Part shown: positions 43,335 through 53,483 of the stretch, piece after piece
Numbering within the stretch: position 1 is the first letter of the stretch
How the letters are laid out: each line of letters opens with the position of its first letter
Assembly: GCF_020982545.1 (NCBI RefSeq)
Contig: NZ_JAJKLK010000033.1
Span: 1-64,000, forward strand
Length of the DNA: 64,000 nucleotides
Reading direction: 5' to 3'
Origin: Streptomyces sp. MNU76
GTDB taxonomy: Bacteria; Actinomycetota; Actinomycetes; Streptomycetales; Streptomycetaceae
Made by a program: the position numbers and the translations under genes
The notes under the pieces: generated by a model
Seen by the model: the letters and a program-made list of their open reading frames with translations, nothing else
Database searches by the model: none
Told to the model about the DNA's origin: nothing

Positions 43335-44335
43335 TCATCGCCCCGGAACGGTCCATTCCTGTCGCACGCGCAAGCTGTGACACGCGTCCACCGGAGCGAT
43401 GAGGCACCAGCCATCCCAAGGCCCCCACCCAATGAGCGACTCCTCAGCCTGGTACCAGGCCCGATTGCGTGCGAACTGATCGCCGTGCAGCAAGACGGCC
43501 TGCTCAGCCCCGGCCGCGCAACGGCCCTCTCGTGCTGGTCGAGGTCTGCCCGCGCGAGGGCTTCGAGCCCGGCCGGTTCGGCGGGCGTGTAGAACTCCAG
43601 CCAGTCAGGATCGGCGTCGCTCGGCCCCTTGGCGTGAAGGCGGTGAGCACGCACGATCACTTTCTCTGTGGCGCTCGGGTCGCCCAGCAGCGCCCAGCCA
43701 CCAGCCTCCCGCATCGCGAACAACGAGAGCATCCGCGCCGAGCCGTACGACTTCACCGCTGTCTGCGCGCCCTGGGCTGCGGAGATCACCTCGCGGGGAC
43801 GGCCTGATGCCCTGGCCAGGAGCGAGACGCAGCCGAAGGCCTGCCCCTCAAGGCCCGGGTCGTAGGCGATCCGGGCGGCGGCCAACGCCTCGTTGCAGAG
43901 GCTGCGGGCGTCGGCGGGGAGGCCGGAATCGTAGGACAGCCACCCGGCCGCGATCGTCAGATGGCCGTCGCCGACCGCAGCCGACTGCCGGTCCTCTCCG
44001 TGAACACTCGTGTGTTCAACCACTGATAGGCGGTGTGCAGCGCCTGGGAGGCACTGCGGAGAAGAACGACGGAGCCGTAGTCATGGTCGTGCGTGTAGAT
44101 CTTGCTGACGGCTTGGTCGACGGCGCGGACGTCGCTGACTCCGATCCGGCGCGGTGGCTTGTCCGCGGCGGCTCGATCAGGATGAGGGACAGAGCAGCGC
44201 CCGCGCCGTCTGTCACGAAGGCTCGGCGGTCCACCGCTTGCTCCTGTTCCGGCCCGTTCGCCACGGCTGCCGACGCGACCTGCCGCGCCGGGCTGCTGAC
44301 GACGGGTGGGATGTGCCCGATCTCACCGTGGAGTC
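43335..44335 (-). pseudogene. Truncated, frameshifted regulator with TPR-like C-terminus
   Basis: Fragments in three frames recreate a common Streptomyces regulator of the helix-turn-helix plus TPR type: EQEQAVDRRAFVTDGAGAAL (near 44,240), SQALHTAYQWLNTRVFTERT (near 44,030), IAAGWLSYDSGLPADARSLC to LARADLDQHERAVA (43,980-43,520), and AGAEQAVLLHGDQFARNRAW (near 43,490). The HTH N-terminus is absent; the sequence meets an IS3 remnant at about 44,340. At least two internal frameshifts as well as the truncation mean it is non-functional. Confidence 0.75.
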
Positions 44336-44340
44336 GGCGG

Positions 44341-44575
44341 TGGTGCCCGTTCCGCGCTCGCGTCGGGGACCGTGGTGATCACCTTCTTGCCGCGGACCGC
44401 TCCGGTGATGCCGAGTTCACGCATGAGACATTCGACCGTGCAGCGGGCCACCGCGACACCCTGGCGGTTCAGGTGTCGCCAGATCTCCCAGGCGCTGTGG
44501 ACACGGTAGTTGGCCTCGTACGCCTCGGTGATCAACGTCTTGAGCTCGGCGTCGCGGACGCCAAGTTCCTGGACG
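44341..44575 (-). pseudogene. IS3-family transposase (OrfB) fragment
   Basis: The minus strand encodes RDAELKTLITEAYEANYRVH, then IWRHLNRQGVAVARCTVECL, MRELGITGAVRGKKVITTV and PDASAERAP, the well-conserved start of IS3-group OrfB. It ends at about 44,341, where the regulator pseudogene begins, and the catalytic core is missing. This IS insertion, followed by deletion, probably truncated the regulator. Confidence 0.8.
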
Positions 44576-44772
44576 GCGTCCGAGAGCAGGCCAACCGTCT
44601 CATCGAGCAGTCCATGCAGGAGTGGGAGCGCATCAGCCGGGGCGCGGAGTCTGAGGGGTGAGTCGGGGTTTGGTCCGTGACCGGTCCGCAAGCGCTGGTC
44701 AGGAGTGGGACGACAGTGGGAGGAACTGGGAGTTATGACGTAAGTCGGTCCTTGCTCTGGGTGGGCCGAGAG

Positions 44773-44812
44773 GAAGGCGTCTGACGTGTAAAGCCCCAGG
44801 TCAGACGCCTTC
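44773..44812. terminator. Terminator downstream of aldehyde dehydrogenase
   Basis: GAAGGCGTCTGAC (44773-44785) pairs perfectly over 13 bp with 44800-44812; a 14-nt loop separates them. It lies 11 bp past the dehydrogenase stop and on the plus strand is followed by TTTCGT, so it may act in both directions. Confidence 0.75.
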
Positions 44813-44822
44813 TTTCGTGTCT

Positions 44823-46346
<1,524 letters not shown>

Positions 46347-46419
46347 GAATACCTGCCTCCCGAGAAGCGCCACCCGCCGTTGGGGCGGCTCTCGTGAGGA
46401 GGCTAGAAACCGGAATGTT

Positions 46420-46432
46420 GCAACGACGTTGC
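46420..46432 (-). promoter_or_regulatory. Palindrome in the aldehyde dehydrogenase promoter
   Basis: GCAACG-A-CGTTGC, 74 bp upstream of the dehydrogenase start. It is a candidate site for the neighbouring GAF regulator; AcoR-like proteins bind TTGCA-type dyads (family knowledge). Confidence 0.45.
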
Positions 46433-46468
46433 GCCCCGCCCGCCCGCCCCGCCCCGCCCCGCCCCGCG
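46433..46468. repeat. GC-box-like CCCCG tract
   Basis: A run of CCCGC/CCCCG units, about seven copies, between the regulator and dehydrogenase genes. It is low-complexity sequence prone to slippage. Confidence 0.7.
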
Positions 46469-46481
46469 GCCCGAACGTCCC

Positions 46482-47777
46482 CTACTGCCGCCGAGGCCGA
46501 GGCCGGGGCCGAGGGCGTGCCCACGACGTCGGCACCGACAGCTCCGACTCCAACTCGCGCAGCCGGGACCGTACGGCCGGTGTGGGGCGTACGGCTGCCA
46601 GCGCCCGCCACACCTCCAGGTCGTCCTCGCCCCAGGGGGCGTGCGCCCAGTCCGCCAGAAGGTCGGGGTCGTGCCCGGCTATGAGCGCCGTGCGCAGCCC
46701 GTCGGCGAGCCTGCGCCGCAGCCGGACGACAGCCGGCGCCTGCGAGCCCGGCAGCAGCGGGCCCGCGTACGCCGACGCGGCCGCCGTCACCGCACCTGTC
46801 TCCAGTCTCCGTTCCACCACCGCCACATCGGACTCGAGGGGGACCATCAGCCGGTACGGCCGTGACCCCAGCAACCCCGGCACGAGGAGACGGCGCAGCC
46901 GCGCCAGCTCGGCCCGCAACGTCACCGGCGTCACGGACTCGTCCTCGTACAGTGCGCAGAGCAGCTCGTCGCCGGACAGGCCCTCCGGATGGCGGGTGAG
47001 CAGCACCAGGATCTCGCTGTGCCGACGGCTGAGCCTGATCTTCCGCCCTCGGACCAGGAGTTGGGCCTCGTCCCGGCCCAGCGCGGCCAGTTCGAGCGCG
47101 TCCGCCGACGCCCCGGGCGGGGTGAGCAGGGCGAGCTGGGACTCGGCGGCCCGCGCGACCGCCTGCACGAACCCCAGGCTGTGCGGATGCGCGAGGCCGT
47201 CACCGCCGGTGATGTCGACCGCACCGAGCACCCGTCCGGTCCGTGGATCGTGCACCGGCGCCGCCGCGCACGTCCACGGCTGCACCCGCCGTATGAAGTG
47301 CTCGGCCGCGAACACCTGCACGGGCCGGTCCACCGCCACCGCGGTGCCCGGAGCGTTCGTCCCGACGGCGGACTCCGCCCAGCGCGCACCCGGTACGAAG
47401 TTCATCCGGTCGGCCCGTCGTCTGGTCGCCGCGTCCCCCTCGACCCACAGCAGCCTGCCCTGCGCGTCGCAGACCGCCAGCAGATGCTCGCCGTCCGACG
47501 CGAACGTGCCCAGCAGCTCGCGCACCAACGGCATCACCCGGGACAGCGGATGCTCGGCGCGATAGGAACCGAGGTCGCCGTCCGTCAGTTCCACCCGGGC
47601 GGTGCCCTCCGGTCCGACACCCGCCTTCGCCGAACGCCGCCACGAGTCCGCCACCACAGCACGCACGGGCCGAGCCACCGTGCCCCGCTGCGTGAACGTC
47701 TCATGCGCGCGACGCAGCACGCGCACCCGCTGGACGGGGTCGGCTCCCGGCTCCAGAGCCACCCAAGGATCGGTCAA
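46482..47777 (-). CDS. GAF-domain transcriptional regulator of aldehyde dehydrogenase
   Basis: About 431 aa. Residues about 60-220 are a GAF-like sensor (ADSWRRSAKAGVGPEG; LLAVCDAQGRLLWVEGDAAT; GARWAESAVGTNAPGTAVAV; WTCAAAPVHDPRTGRVLGAV). This resembles the sensory half of AcoR-type activators, but the AAA+ domain is absent. Instead the C-terminal half has a winged-helix-like segment (RRHSEILVLLTRHPEGLSGD; VTLRAELARLRRLLVPGLLG). TTG 47777 is preferred because GGGAGG stands 6 nt before it; the frame is open to 47843. It probably responds to an aldehyde or related metabolite and controls the gene downstream. The C-terminus is Arg/Pro-rich. Confidence 0.82.
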   Translation of the reverse strand: MTDPWVALEPGADPVQRVRVLRRAHETFTQRGTVARPVRAVVADSWRRSAKAGVGPEGTARVELTDGDLGSYRAEHPLSRVMPLVRELLGTFASDGEHLLAVCDAQGRLLWVEGDAATRRRADRMNFVPGARWAESAVGTNAPGTAVAVDRPVQVFAAEHFIRRVQPWTCAAAPVHDPRTGRVLGAVDITGGDGLAHPHSLGFVQAVARAAESQLALLTPPGASADALELAALGRDEAQLLVRGRKIRLSRRHSEILVLLTRHPEGLSGDELLCALYEDESVTPVTLRAELARLRRLLVPGLLGSRPYRLMVPLESDVAVVERRLETGAVTAAASAYAGPLLPGSQAPAVVRLRRRLADGLRTALIAGHDPDLLADWAHAPWGEDDLEVWRALAAVRPTPAVRSRLRELESELSVPTSWARPRPRPRPRRQ

Positions 47778-47862
47778 CTCGGCCTCCCGGACACGTGCGC
47801 ACGGCTGCAAACCATCGTCACCGCCGGACCCGCACCCCGACAAGCCGCGCGCGTCGGCAATG

Positions 47863-48462
47863 TCAGGCGGCGACGACCAGGCGTATGTAGCGGTCCCAGT
47901 CCCAGTGCGGCCCCGGATCGGTGTGGTCGGTGCCCGGGACCTCGTAGTGGCCGATGATGTGGGCGCGGTCCTTCGGGATGCCGTGCCTGTCGCAGATCGC
48001 GGCGGTGAGCGCCGCGGACTGTTCGTACATGGCGGAGGTGAAGTACTCGGGGCGGTCGATCCAGCCCTCGTGCTCGATGCCTATGCTCCGCACGTTGTAG
48101 TCCCAGTTGCCGGCGTGCCAGGCGATGTCGCGTTCCCGGACGCACTGGGTGACCCGTCCGTCGGCCGACCGGAGCAGGTAGTGCGCGGAGACCTGCTTCG
48201 CCGGGTTCCAGAAGACGGGCACCGTGTTCTTGTACGTGGTCTGCGTGACATGAATGATCACCATGTCGATGGAACGGCCGGACGGACGGTCGGCCGCGGT
48301 GTAGTTGGCCGCGCTCGCCGGCTCCCACAGGGCGGGCGTGTGGTCGAGGTGGGGCGACTGGGCGCCGGCCCGCGGGCTGGGGAGCAGCGCGTAGGGGATC
48401 GCGGCGAGGGCGGCGCCCCGCAGCAGCCGCCGCCTGCTCGGCAACGGCCTGGCTCGCTCCAT
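47863..48462 (-). CDS. Tat-exported N-acetylmuramoyl-L-alanine amidase
   Basis: A 199-aa AmpD/amidase_2-type peptidoglycan amidase. The N-terminus has a twin-arginine signal (SRRRLLRGAALAAIPYALLP). Zinc-ligand and catalytic regions are visible: IIHVTQTTYKNTVPVFW, the VSAHYLLRSADGRVTQ strand, DIAWHAGNWDYNVRSIGIEH and C-terminal GTDHTDPGPHWDWDRYIRL. ATG 48462 follows GGAGAGG and starts exactly at the signal peptide. It should trim cell-wall peptides outside the membrane. A single gene between the GAF regulator and the ROK gene. Confidence 0.92.
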   Translation of the reverse strand: MERARPLPSRRRLLRGAALAAIPYALLPSPRAGAQSPHLDHTPALWEPASAANYTAADRPSGRSIDMVIIHVTQTTYKNTVPVFWNPAKQVSAHYLLRSADGRVTQCVRERDIAWHAGNWDYNVRSIGIEHEGWIDRPEYFTSAMYEQSAALTAAICDRHGIPKDRAHIIGHYEVPGTDHTDPGPHWDWDRYIRLVVAA

Positions 48463-48606
48463 GTGGCTCTGCCTCTCCGGTCGGTGGGTGGTCCTTGTGC
48501 TTGTGCTGGTCGACTCGCATCCGTACTCGAAGACGCAGTCGCACGTCGAACGGCTGCGCCTCACGTGGATCACGGTACGGCGAATCCCGGTCGGGCCGAT
48601 CGAGCG

Positions 48607-48643
48607 TGTGGATACCGGTGGAAAACCAGCGAGTTGTGGATAA
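48607..48643 (-). promoter_or_regulatory. Pair of DnaA-box-like sequences upstream of the amidase gene
   Basis: TGTGGATAC (48607-48615) and TGTGGATAA (48635-48643) read on the minus strand as GTATCCACA and TTATCCACA, the latter identical to the E. coli DnaA-box consensus. The second lies within the dyad GAGTT-N6-AACTC. They could bind DnaA or be coincidental. Confidence 0.35.
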
Positions 48644-48701
48644 CTCCATCACCCGACAGAGGGAACAAGTGGCGCCGCGCCACGGGCGCATCCCGGCCGT
48701 G

Positions 48702-49910
48702 CTACGACCGCACCCCGGCCGTCGCCGGATCGTCCAGCACCCCACGCACCACCGAGTGGGCCGCACCCAGCAGTGGGCCTTCCGGGCCCAGCCGGGACAC
48801 GGTCACGGAACACGCCGGACCGGCCGTGCGCCGAGCCAACTCCCGCTCCAGCGAGGGCAGCAGCCAGGGTGCGAGGGCGGCCAGGGCGCCTCCCAGCACC
48901 ACGGTCCGCGGGTCCAGCAGATTCACCGCGCCGGTCAGCGCCACACCGAGCGCGGCGCCGGCGCCACGCAGAGCCCGGTGCACATCCTTGTCGCCGCCCG
49001 CCGCCCGCTCGGCGAGGAACTCGACGCGGTGTTCGCCCGGTTCCAGCCCGGCCGCCCGAAGCACGGCCTCCTCACCGGCGTACTGCTCCAGGCAGCCGCG
49101 TCCACCGCACGCGCAGTCGGGGCCCTCCGGCCGGACGGGGACGTGCCCCAACTCGCCCGCGAATCCTCGTGTCCCGCGAAGCAGCCGGCCGTCCACGACG
49201 ACCGCGCCGCCGATGCCAATCTCCGCGGAGACGTGCAGGAAGTCGGACGGTGTGCCGTCCCCGAGCCAGAGTTCCGCGAGTCCGCCGAAGTTGGCCTCGT
49301 TGTCCACGGTCACCGGGAGACCGGCGGGCAACAGGGCGCCCAGATCCGTGTCGTGCCAGTCGAGGTTGGGGGCACGGACCACCGTGCGGGCGTCGCTCGC
49401 CACCAGCCCGGGCACGGCGACCGCCAGCCCCGCGGGCCACAGGCCCTCGCCCTCCGCCTCGGCGACGACCCCTCGCACCAGCTCGGTCAGCTCGTCGATG
49501 ACCGGCTCGGGCGCCCGGCCGCGGTTGGTGCCGTGCCGCACCGCCCGAACCCGTACCTCGCCCCGCAGATCCACGGCGCAGACCGCCAGGTGGTCGACAC
49601 CGATCTCCGCGCCGATACCTGCGGGGCCGTGTCCGCTGAGGGCGAGCGCCGAGCCGGGCCGTCCGACCCGTCCTGGACGCTCAGGGCCCAGTTCCTCCAG
49701 GAGTCCCGCACGGATCAGCTCGTCCACCAGCGTCGACACGGCGGCCCGGGTCAGTCCGATGTGAGAGGCGACGGCGGCCCGGGACAGCGGCCCCTCGGCG
49801 TTGACGGTGTGCATGACGCGGGAGAGATTGCGGCGCCGCATGCCCTGCTGGTTGTCGGGCAGGCGGCGGCCGGAGCCGCTCGGGCGGGTTTCGTGCAGTG
49901 GTGCGGTCAT
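48702..49910 (-). CDS. ROK-family repressor, probable xylose regulator
   Basis: A 402-aa NagC/XylR-type protein. N-terminal MarR-like HTH (LSRAAVASHIGLTRAAVSTL, VDELIRAGLLEELG), then the ROK sugar-kinase-like fold. It has GIGAEIGVDHLAVCAVDLRG, substrate residues DNEANFGGLAELWLGDG and AEIGIGGAVVVDG, and the zinc motif CACGGRGCLEQYAGEEA. ATG 49910 follows GAGGGAGGC. It is upstream-adjacent to xylB/xylA with the same strand as xylB, so it likely represses the xyl genes until xylose or a derivative binds. The operator is probably the dyad at 51564. Confidence 0.9.
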   Translation of the reverse strand: MTAPLHETRPSGSGRRLPDNQQGMRRRNLSRVMHTVNAEGPLSRAAVASHIGLTRAAVSTLVDELIRAGLLEELGPERPGRVGRPGSALALSGHGPAGIGAEIGVDHLAVCAVDLRGEVRVRAVRHGTNRGRAPEPVIDELTELVRGVVAEAEGEGLWPAGLAVAVPGLVASDARTVVRAPNLDWHDTDLGALLPAGLPVTVDNEANFGGLAELWLGDGTPSDFLHVSAEIGIGGAVVVDGRLLRGTRGFAGELGHVPVRPEGPDCACGGRGCLEQYAGEEAVLRAAGLEPGEHRVEFLAERAAGGDKDVHRALRGAGAALGVALTGAVNLLDPRTVVLGGALAALAPWLLPSLERELARRTAGPACSVTVSRLGPEGPLLGAAHSVVRGVLDDPATAGVRS

Positions 49911-50024
49911 GCCTCCCTCGGCTCCCGTCGGTGCGTCCCGGTGGATGTCCCTGTGCGTTTTCCTGTCCGTGCTCTGTAGATCATGCCGGAATCAGATTTT
50001 CCCACTCGGGACCCCCCTCGCCGG

Positions 50025-51470
50025 TCAGTCGCTGTCCGGTCCGTGATCCAGCAGCGGCGCCGCGTCGGACAGCACCCGGGAGATCCTGGCGAGCGTCTCC
50101 TCGTCCCGCTCCACGGCCTCCAGCACCGGCCCCCGGGTGGTGTCCCAGCGGCGGGCGACCGCGGCCGGGTCCTCGCCGGTGAGCAGCCCGGCGGCCTGTG
50201 CGGCAGCGCCCAGGGCGACCAGTTCCTTCGCCTCGGGGACCTGCACGGCACGCCCCGACAGGCGCCGCACGGTCTGCTGCCAGGCGGTGCCCCGCGCGCC
50301 CCCGCCGATGAGCAGCAGCGGTGCGGAGGCGTCCGCGTCGGAGTCGAGCACCAGGTCCAGGGCGCCGAGCAGGGAGTGGACGGCTCCGTCGTACGCGGCC
50401 TGCAGCAGCTGCCCGCCGGTCGTGTCGTGGCGCAGCCCGTGCAGCAGACCCGAGGCGTGCGGCAGCGCCGGGGTGCGTTCGCCGTCCAGGTAGGGCAGGA
50501 GGGTGACGTTCGTGCCGGGCTCCACGGCCTCGCGGTCGAGGCCCAGCAGGGCGGCGACCCGGTCGACCGCCTGGGTGCAGTTCAGGGTGCAGGCCAGCGG
50601 CAGCCAGTCCCCGTGCGCGTCGGCGAAGCCCGCCACCGTGCCGGTGGGATCCGCCGGGCGGCGCCTGGAGACGGCGTACACCGTACCGGAGGTGCCCAGG
50701 CTCAGCACCGGGGTGCCGGGGCGCAGCCCGAGCCCCAGCGCGGCGGCCGCGTTGTCCCCGGTACCGGCGGCGACCAGCGTCCCCTTGGCGAACGGCAGCT
50801 CATGGGCGTCCCGTACGGTCCCGGCGACCTCGCCCGGCCGGACCACACGGGGCAGCAGCGCCGGGTCCAGCCCGACATGGGCGAGCACCTCGGCGTCGTA
50901 CTGCTCCGTCGCCGACGCCCACCACCCCGTGCCGGAGGCGTCGCCGCGATCGGTCGTGCCCTGACCGGTGAGACGCTCGGTGAGATAGTCGTGCGGCAGG
51001 CGCACGGCGGCGGTCGCGCGGACGGCCTCGGGCTCGTTCTCCGCCAGCCAGGCCCACTTCGTCACGGTGAAGGACGGCCCCGGCACGCTGCCGGCACGCT
51101 CCGCCCATGCCTTCGCGCCGCCCAGTTCCTCGACCAGGCGGGCCGCCTGCGGCGCGGAGCGCACGTCGTTCCACAGCAGCGCCGGACGCACCGGCTCGCC
51201 CCGGGCGTCGAGGGTGACGAGGCCGTGCTGCTGACCGCCGACGGACACCGCCGAGGCCTCGCGCGCCGCCTCCCCGCACTGGCGCAGCGCCTCGCAGAGC
51301 GCGTCCCACCACTGGCGGGGGTCGCTCTCCCGGCCGGCACCGGAGGACACGGTGTGCGGCGCCTGCCCGCTCGCCACGACCCGGCCGGTCGCCGCGTCGA
51401 CGACCAGGGCCTTGGTGGACTGTGTGGACGAGTCCACACCGACGACGAGCGGACCCTCGGCAGCTGACAT
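50025..51470 (-). CDS. xylB: Xylulokinase
   Basis: A 481-aa FGGY carbohydrate kinase that phosphorylates D-xylulose with ATP. N-terminal domain VVGVDSSTQSTKALVVDAAT, substrate region SVGGQQHGLVTLDARGEPVR and PALLWNDVRSAPQA; C-terminal domain LSLGTSGTVYAVSRR, PYLDGERTPALPHASG and LLLIGGGARGTAWQQTVRRL. ATG 51470 follows AAGGAGAG. It is divergent from xylA across a 145-bp control region. Product of the pathway is xylulose-5-phosphate for the pentose phosphate route. Confidence 0.96.
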   Translation of the reverse strand: MSAAEGPLVVGVDSSTQSTKALVVDAATGRVVASGQAPHTVSSGAGRESDPRQWWDALCEALRQCGEAAREASAVSVGGQQHGLVTLDARGEPVRPALLWNDVRSAPQAARLVEELGGAKAWAERAGSVPGPSFTVTKWAWLAENEPEAVRATAAVRLPHDYLTERLTGQGTTDRGDASGTGWWASATEQYDAEVLAHVGLDPALLPRVVRPGEVAGTVRDAHELPFAKGTLVAAGTGDNAAAALGLGLRPGTPVLSLGTSGTVYAVSRRRPADPTGTVAGFADAHGDWLPLACTLNCTQAVDRVAALLGLDREAVEPGTNVTLLPYLDGERTPALPHASGLLHGLRHDTTGGQLLQAAYDGAVHSLLGALDLVLDSDADASAPLLLIGGGARGTAWQQTVRRLSGRAVQVPEAKELVALGAAAQAAGLLTGEDPAAVARRWDTTRGPVLEAVERDEETLARISRVLSDAAPLLDHGPDSD

Positions 51471-51563
51471 CGGGCTCTCCTTCTCACGCGGCTCATGACC
51501 GCCGCTGACGTGGCTGACGTCTCCGTCCGGCGACACCTTGTCTTCCCGGAGACGCGTCCTCAT

Positions 51564-51594
51564 ACTAATTTGTAAATCGCCATGACGAAATAGT
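51564..51594. promoter_or_regulatory. xylA/xylB operator candidate
   Basis: ACTAATTTGT-N11-ACGAAATAGT, an imperfect dyad (8 of 10 arm positions match), is the only AT-rich sequence between the divergent xyl genes and lies 22 bp from the xylA start. ROK repressors bind long AT-rich dyads, so this is the likely site of the adjacent ROK protein. Confidence 0.6.
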
Positions 51595-51615
51595 CGGAGC
51601 GCAAGGAGCCGCGGC

Positions 51616-52782
51616 ATGAACTACCAACCCACTCCCAACGACAGGTTCACCTTCGGCCTGTGGACCGTCGGATGGCAGGGCAGGGACCCGTTCGGCGACG
51701 CCACGCGGCGCGCCCTCGACCCGGTCGAGTCGGTGCAGCGTCTGGCGGAGCTCGGCGCCTACGGTGTGACCTTCCACGACGACGACCTGATCCCCTTCGG
51801 GTCCTCGGACAGCGAGCGCGAGGAGCACGTCAAGCGCTTCCGCGCGGCCCTGGACACCACCGGCATGACCGTGCCCATGGCCACCACCAACCTCTTCACG
51901 CACCCCGTCTTCAAGGACGGCGCGTTCACCGCCAATGACCGCGACGTCCGCCGCTACGCGCTGCGCAAGACGATCCGCAACATCGACCTGGCGGTCGAGC
52001 TCGGCGCCAAGATCTACGTCGCCTGGGGCGGCCGCGAGGGCGCCGAGTCCGGCGCCGCCAAGGACGTCCGGGACGCGCTCGACCGCATGAAGGAGGCGTT
52101 CGACCTCCTCGGCGAGTACGTCACCTCCCAGGGCTACGACCTGAAGTTCGCGATCGAGCCCAAGCCGAACGAGCCGCGCGGCGACATCCTGCTCCCCACC
52201 GTCGGCCACGCCCTGGCCTTCATCGAGCGCCTGGAGCGCCCGGAGCTCTACGGCGTCAACCCCGAGGTCGGCCATGAGCAGATGGCCGGGCTGAACTTCC
52301 CGCACGGCATCGCACAGGCCCTCTGGGCCGGCAAGCTCTTCCACATCGACCTCAACGGCCAGTCCGGCATCAAGTACGACCAGGACCTCCGCTTCGGCGC
52401 GGGCGACCTGCGCTCCGCGTTCTGGCTGGTCGACCTGCTGGAGAGTGCCGGTTACGCGGGGCCGAAGCACTTCGACTTCAAGCCGCCGCGCACCGAGGAC
52501 TTCGACGGCGTGTGGGCGTCGGCCGCGGGCTGCATGCGCAACTACCTCATCCTCAAGGAGCGCGCGGCCGCCTTCCGCGCCGACCCGGCGGTCCAGGAGG
52601 CGCTGCGTGCCGCCCGCCTGGACCAGCTGGCCCAGCCCACGGCCGCCGACGGACTGCAGGCGCTGCTCGCGGACCGGGCGGCCTTCGAGGAGTTCGACGC
52701 CGAGGCCGCCGCCGCGCGCGGCATGGCCTTCGAGCAGCTCGACCAGCTGGCGATGGACCACCTGCTGGGTGCGCGCGGCTGA
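51616..52782 (+). CDS. xylA: Xylose isomerase
   Basis: A 388-aa class I (actinobacterial) xylose isomerase, normal length, converting D-xylose to D-xylulose and able to act on glucose. Catalytic His in YGVTFHDDDLIPFG, metal ligands in KFAIEPKPNEPRGD, NPEVGHEQMAGLNF and KLFHIDLNGQ, and the C-terminal DQLAMDHLLGARG. ATG 51616 follows AAGGAG. It is expressed divergently from xylB. With the xylanase island it completes a route from xylan to central metabolism. Confidence 0.98.
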   Translation: MNYQPTPNDRFTFGLWTVGWQGRDPFGDATRRALDPVESVQRLAELGAYGVTFHDDDLIPFGSSDSEREEHVKRFRAALDTTGMTVPMATTNLFTHPVFKDGAFTANDRDVRRYALRKTIRNIDLAVELGAKIYVAWGGREGAESGAAKDVRDALDRMKEAFDLLGEYVTSQGYDLKFAIEPKPNEPRGDILLPTVGHALAFIERLERPELYGVNPEVGHEQMAGLNFPHGIAQALWAGKLFHIDLNGQSGIKYDQDLRFGAGDLRSAFWLVDLLESAGYAGPKHFDFKPPRTEDFDGVWASAAGCMRNYLILKERAAAFRADPAVQEALRAARLDQLAQPTAADGLQALLADRAAFEEFDAEAAAARGMAFEQLDQLAMDHLLGARG

Positions 52783-52944
52783 TCGCGTCGCTCGATCCGG
52801 CCGGACCTGTTTCGGCCGGCTCTGCGCCTCCTCCGGTCGGTCTCTGCGCGGAATTCTTCGGAATCATGTGGTCCATGGCATGAGTCCGTAGCAACTCCCG
52901 CGCGGGGCTCGCGCCTTGGCCGTTTCGCGGCGACTCTGGACGGT

Positions 52945-53466
52945 ATGGGCCTGCCTACCCCGTCGTCCCAGCCGCCGCGACCGCCGGACGGCACACCGCC
53001 GTCGAACGGCGGAGGATTCGGGCCCCCGCCAGGGGGCTACGGTCCGCCGCCGGGCGATCCGACCGGAGGCGGAGGTGGCTGGCAGCCCCCGAGTCAGGGC
53101 GGGGGCTGGCAGTCATCCGATCCGCCCGGTGGACCCTCGTCCGACGGGCGTCGCAGGCTCGTGCTCGTCGCGCTGGCCGTGATCATCACCCTCGGCGCCG
53201 TCCTCGCCGTGGTGCTGGTGGCCGCCAGGGGCGAGGGACCGGCGGACGACGAGCCGTCGGGCGGTGCCGGTGGCGGTACCAGCTCCTCGCCGACCCCGTC
53301 GCTGAGCCTCCCGTCAGGGCTGCCCAGTGATCTTCCGACGCTGCCCTCGGGCTTCCCCAGCGATCTGCCCAGCGGGATGCCGAGCGATCTGCCCAGCGGG
53401 TTCCCGACGGGGCTGCCCAGCGACCTGGACTCACTTTTCCCGGACCCGGTCGGCCACACCGGCTGA
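52945..53466 (+). CDS. Pro/Gly-rich single-pass membrane protein
   Basis: A 173-aa protein of unknown function. A Pro/Gly-rich N-terminal segment of about 65 residues (FGPPPGGYGPPPGD) is followed by basic residues and one transmembrane helix (LVLVALAVIITLGAVLAVVL), then an outside part with a Ser/Gly linker and tandem LPSGxPSD-type units (SGLPSDL, SGFPSDL, SGMPSDL, TGLPSDL). Basic DGRRR before the helix predicts an N-in orientation. Such proteins are frequent in Streptomyces; a cell-wall-spanning role is possible. Stops 17 bp before the convergent SWIM gene. Confidence 0.75.
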   Translation: MGLPTPSSQPPRPPDGTPPSNGGGFGPPPGGYGPPPGDPTGGGGGWQPPSQGGGWQSSDPPGGPSSDGRRRLVLVALAVIITLGAVLAVVLVAARGEGPADDEPSGGAGGGTSSSPTPSLSLPSGLPSDLPTLPSGFPSDLPSGMPSDLPSGFPTGLPSDLDSLFPDPVGHTG

Positions 53467-53483
53467 CGGGTCGCACTCGGGCA

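Noticed and set aside
46433..46468. CCCCG tract as a CRISPR-like or regulatory repeat
   Set aside because: No spacers and irregular unit length; it is simple low-complexity DNA.
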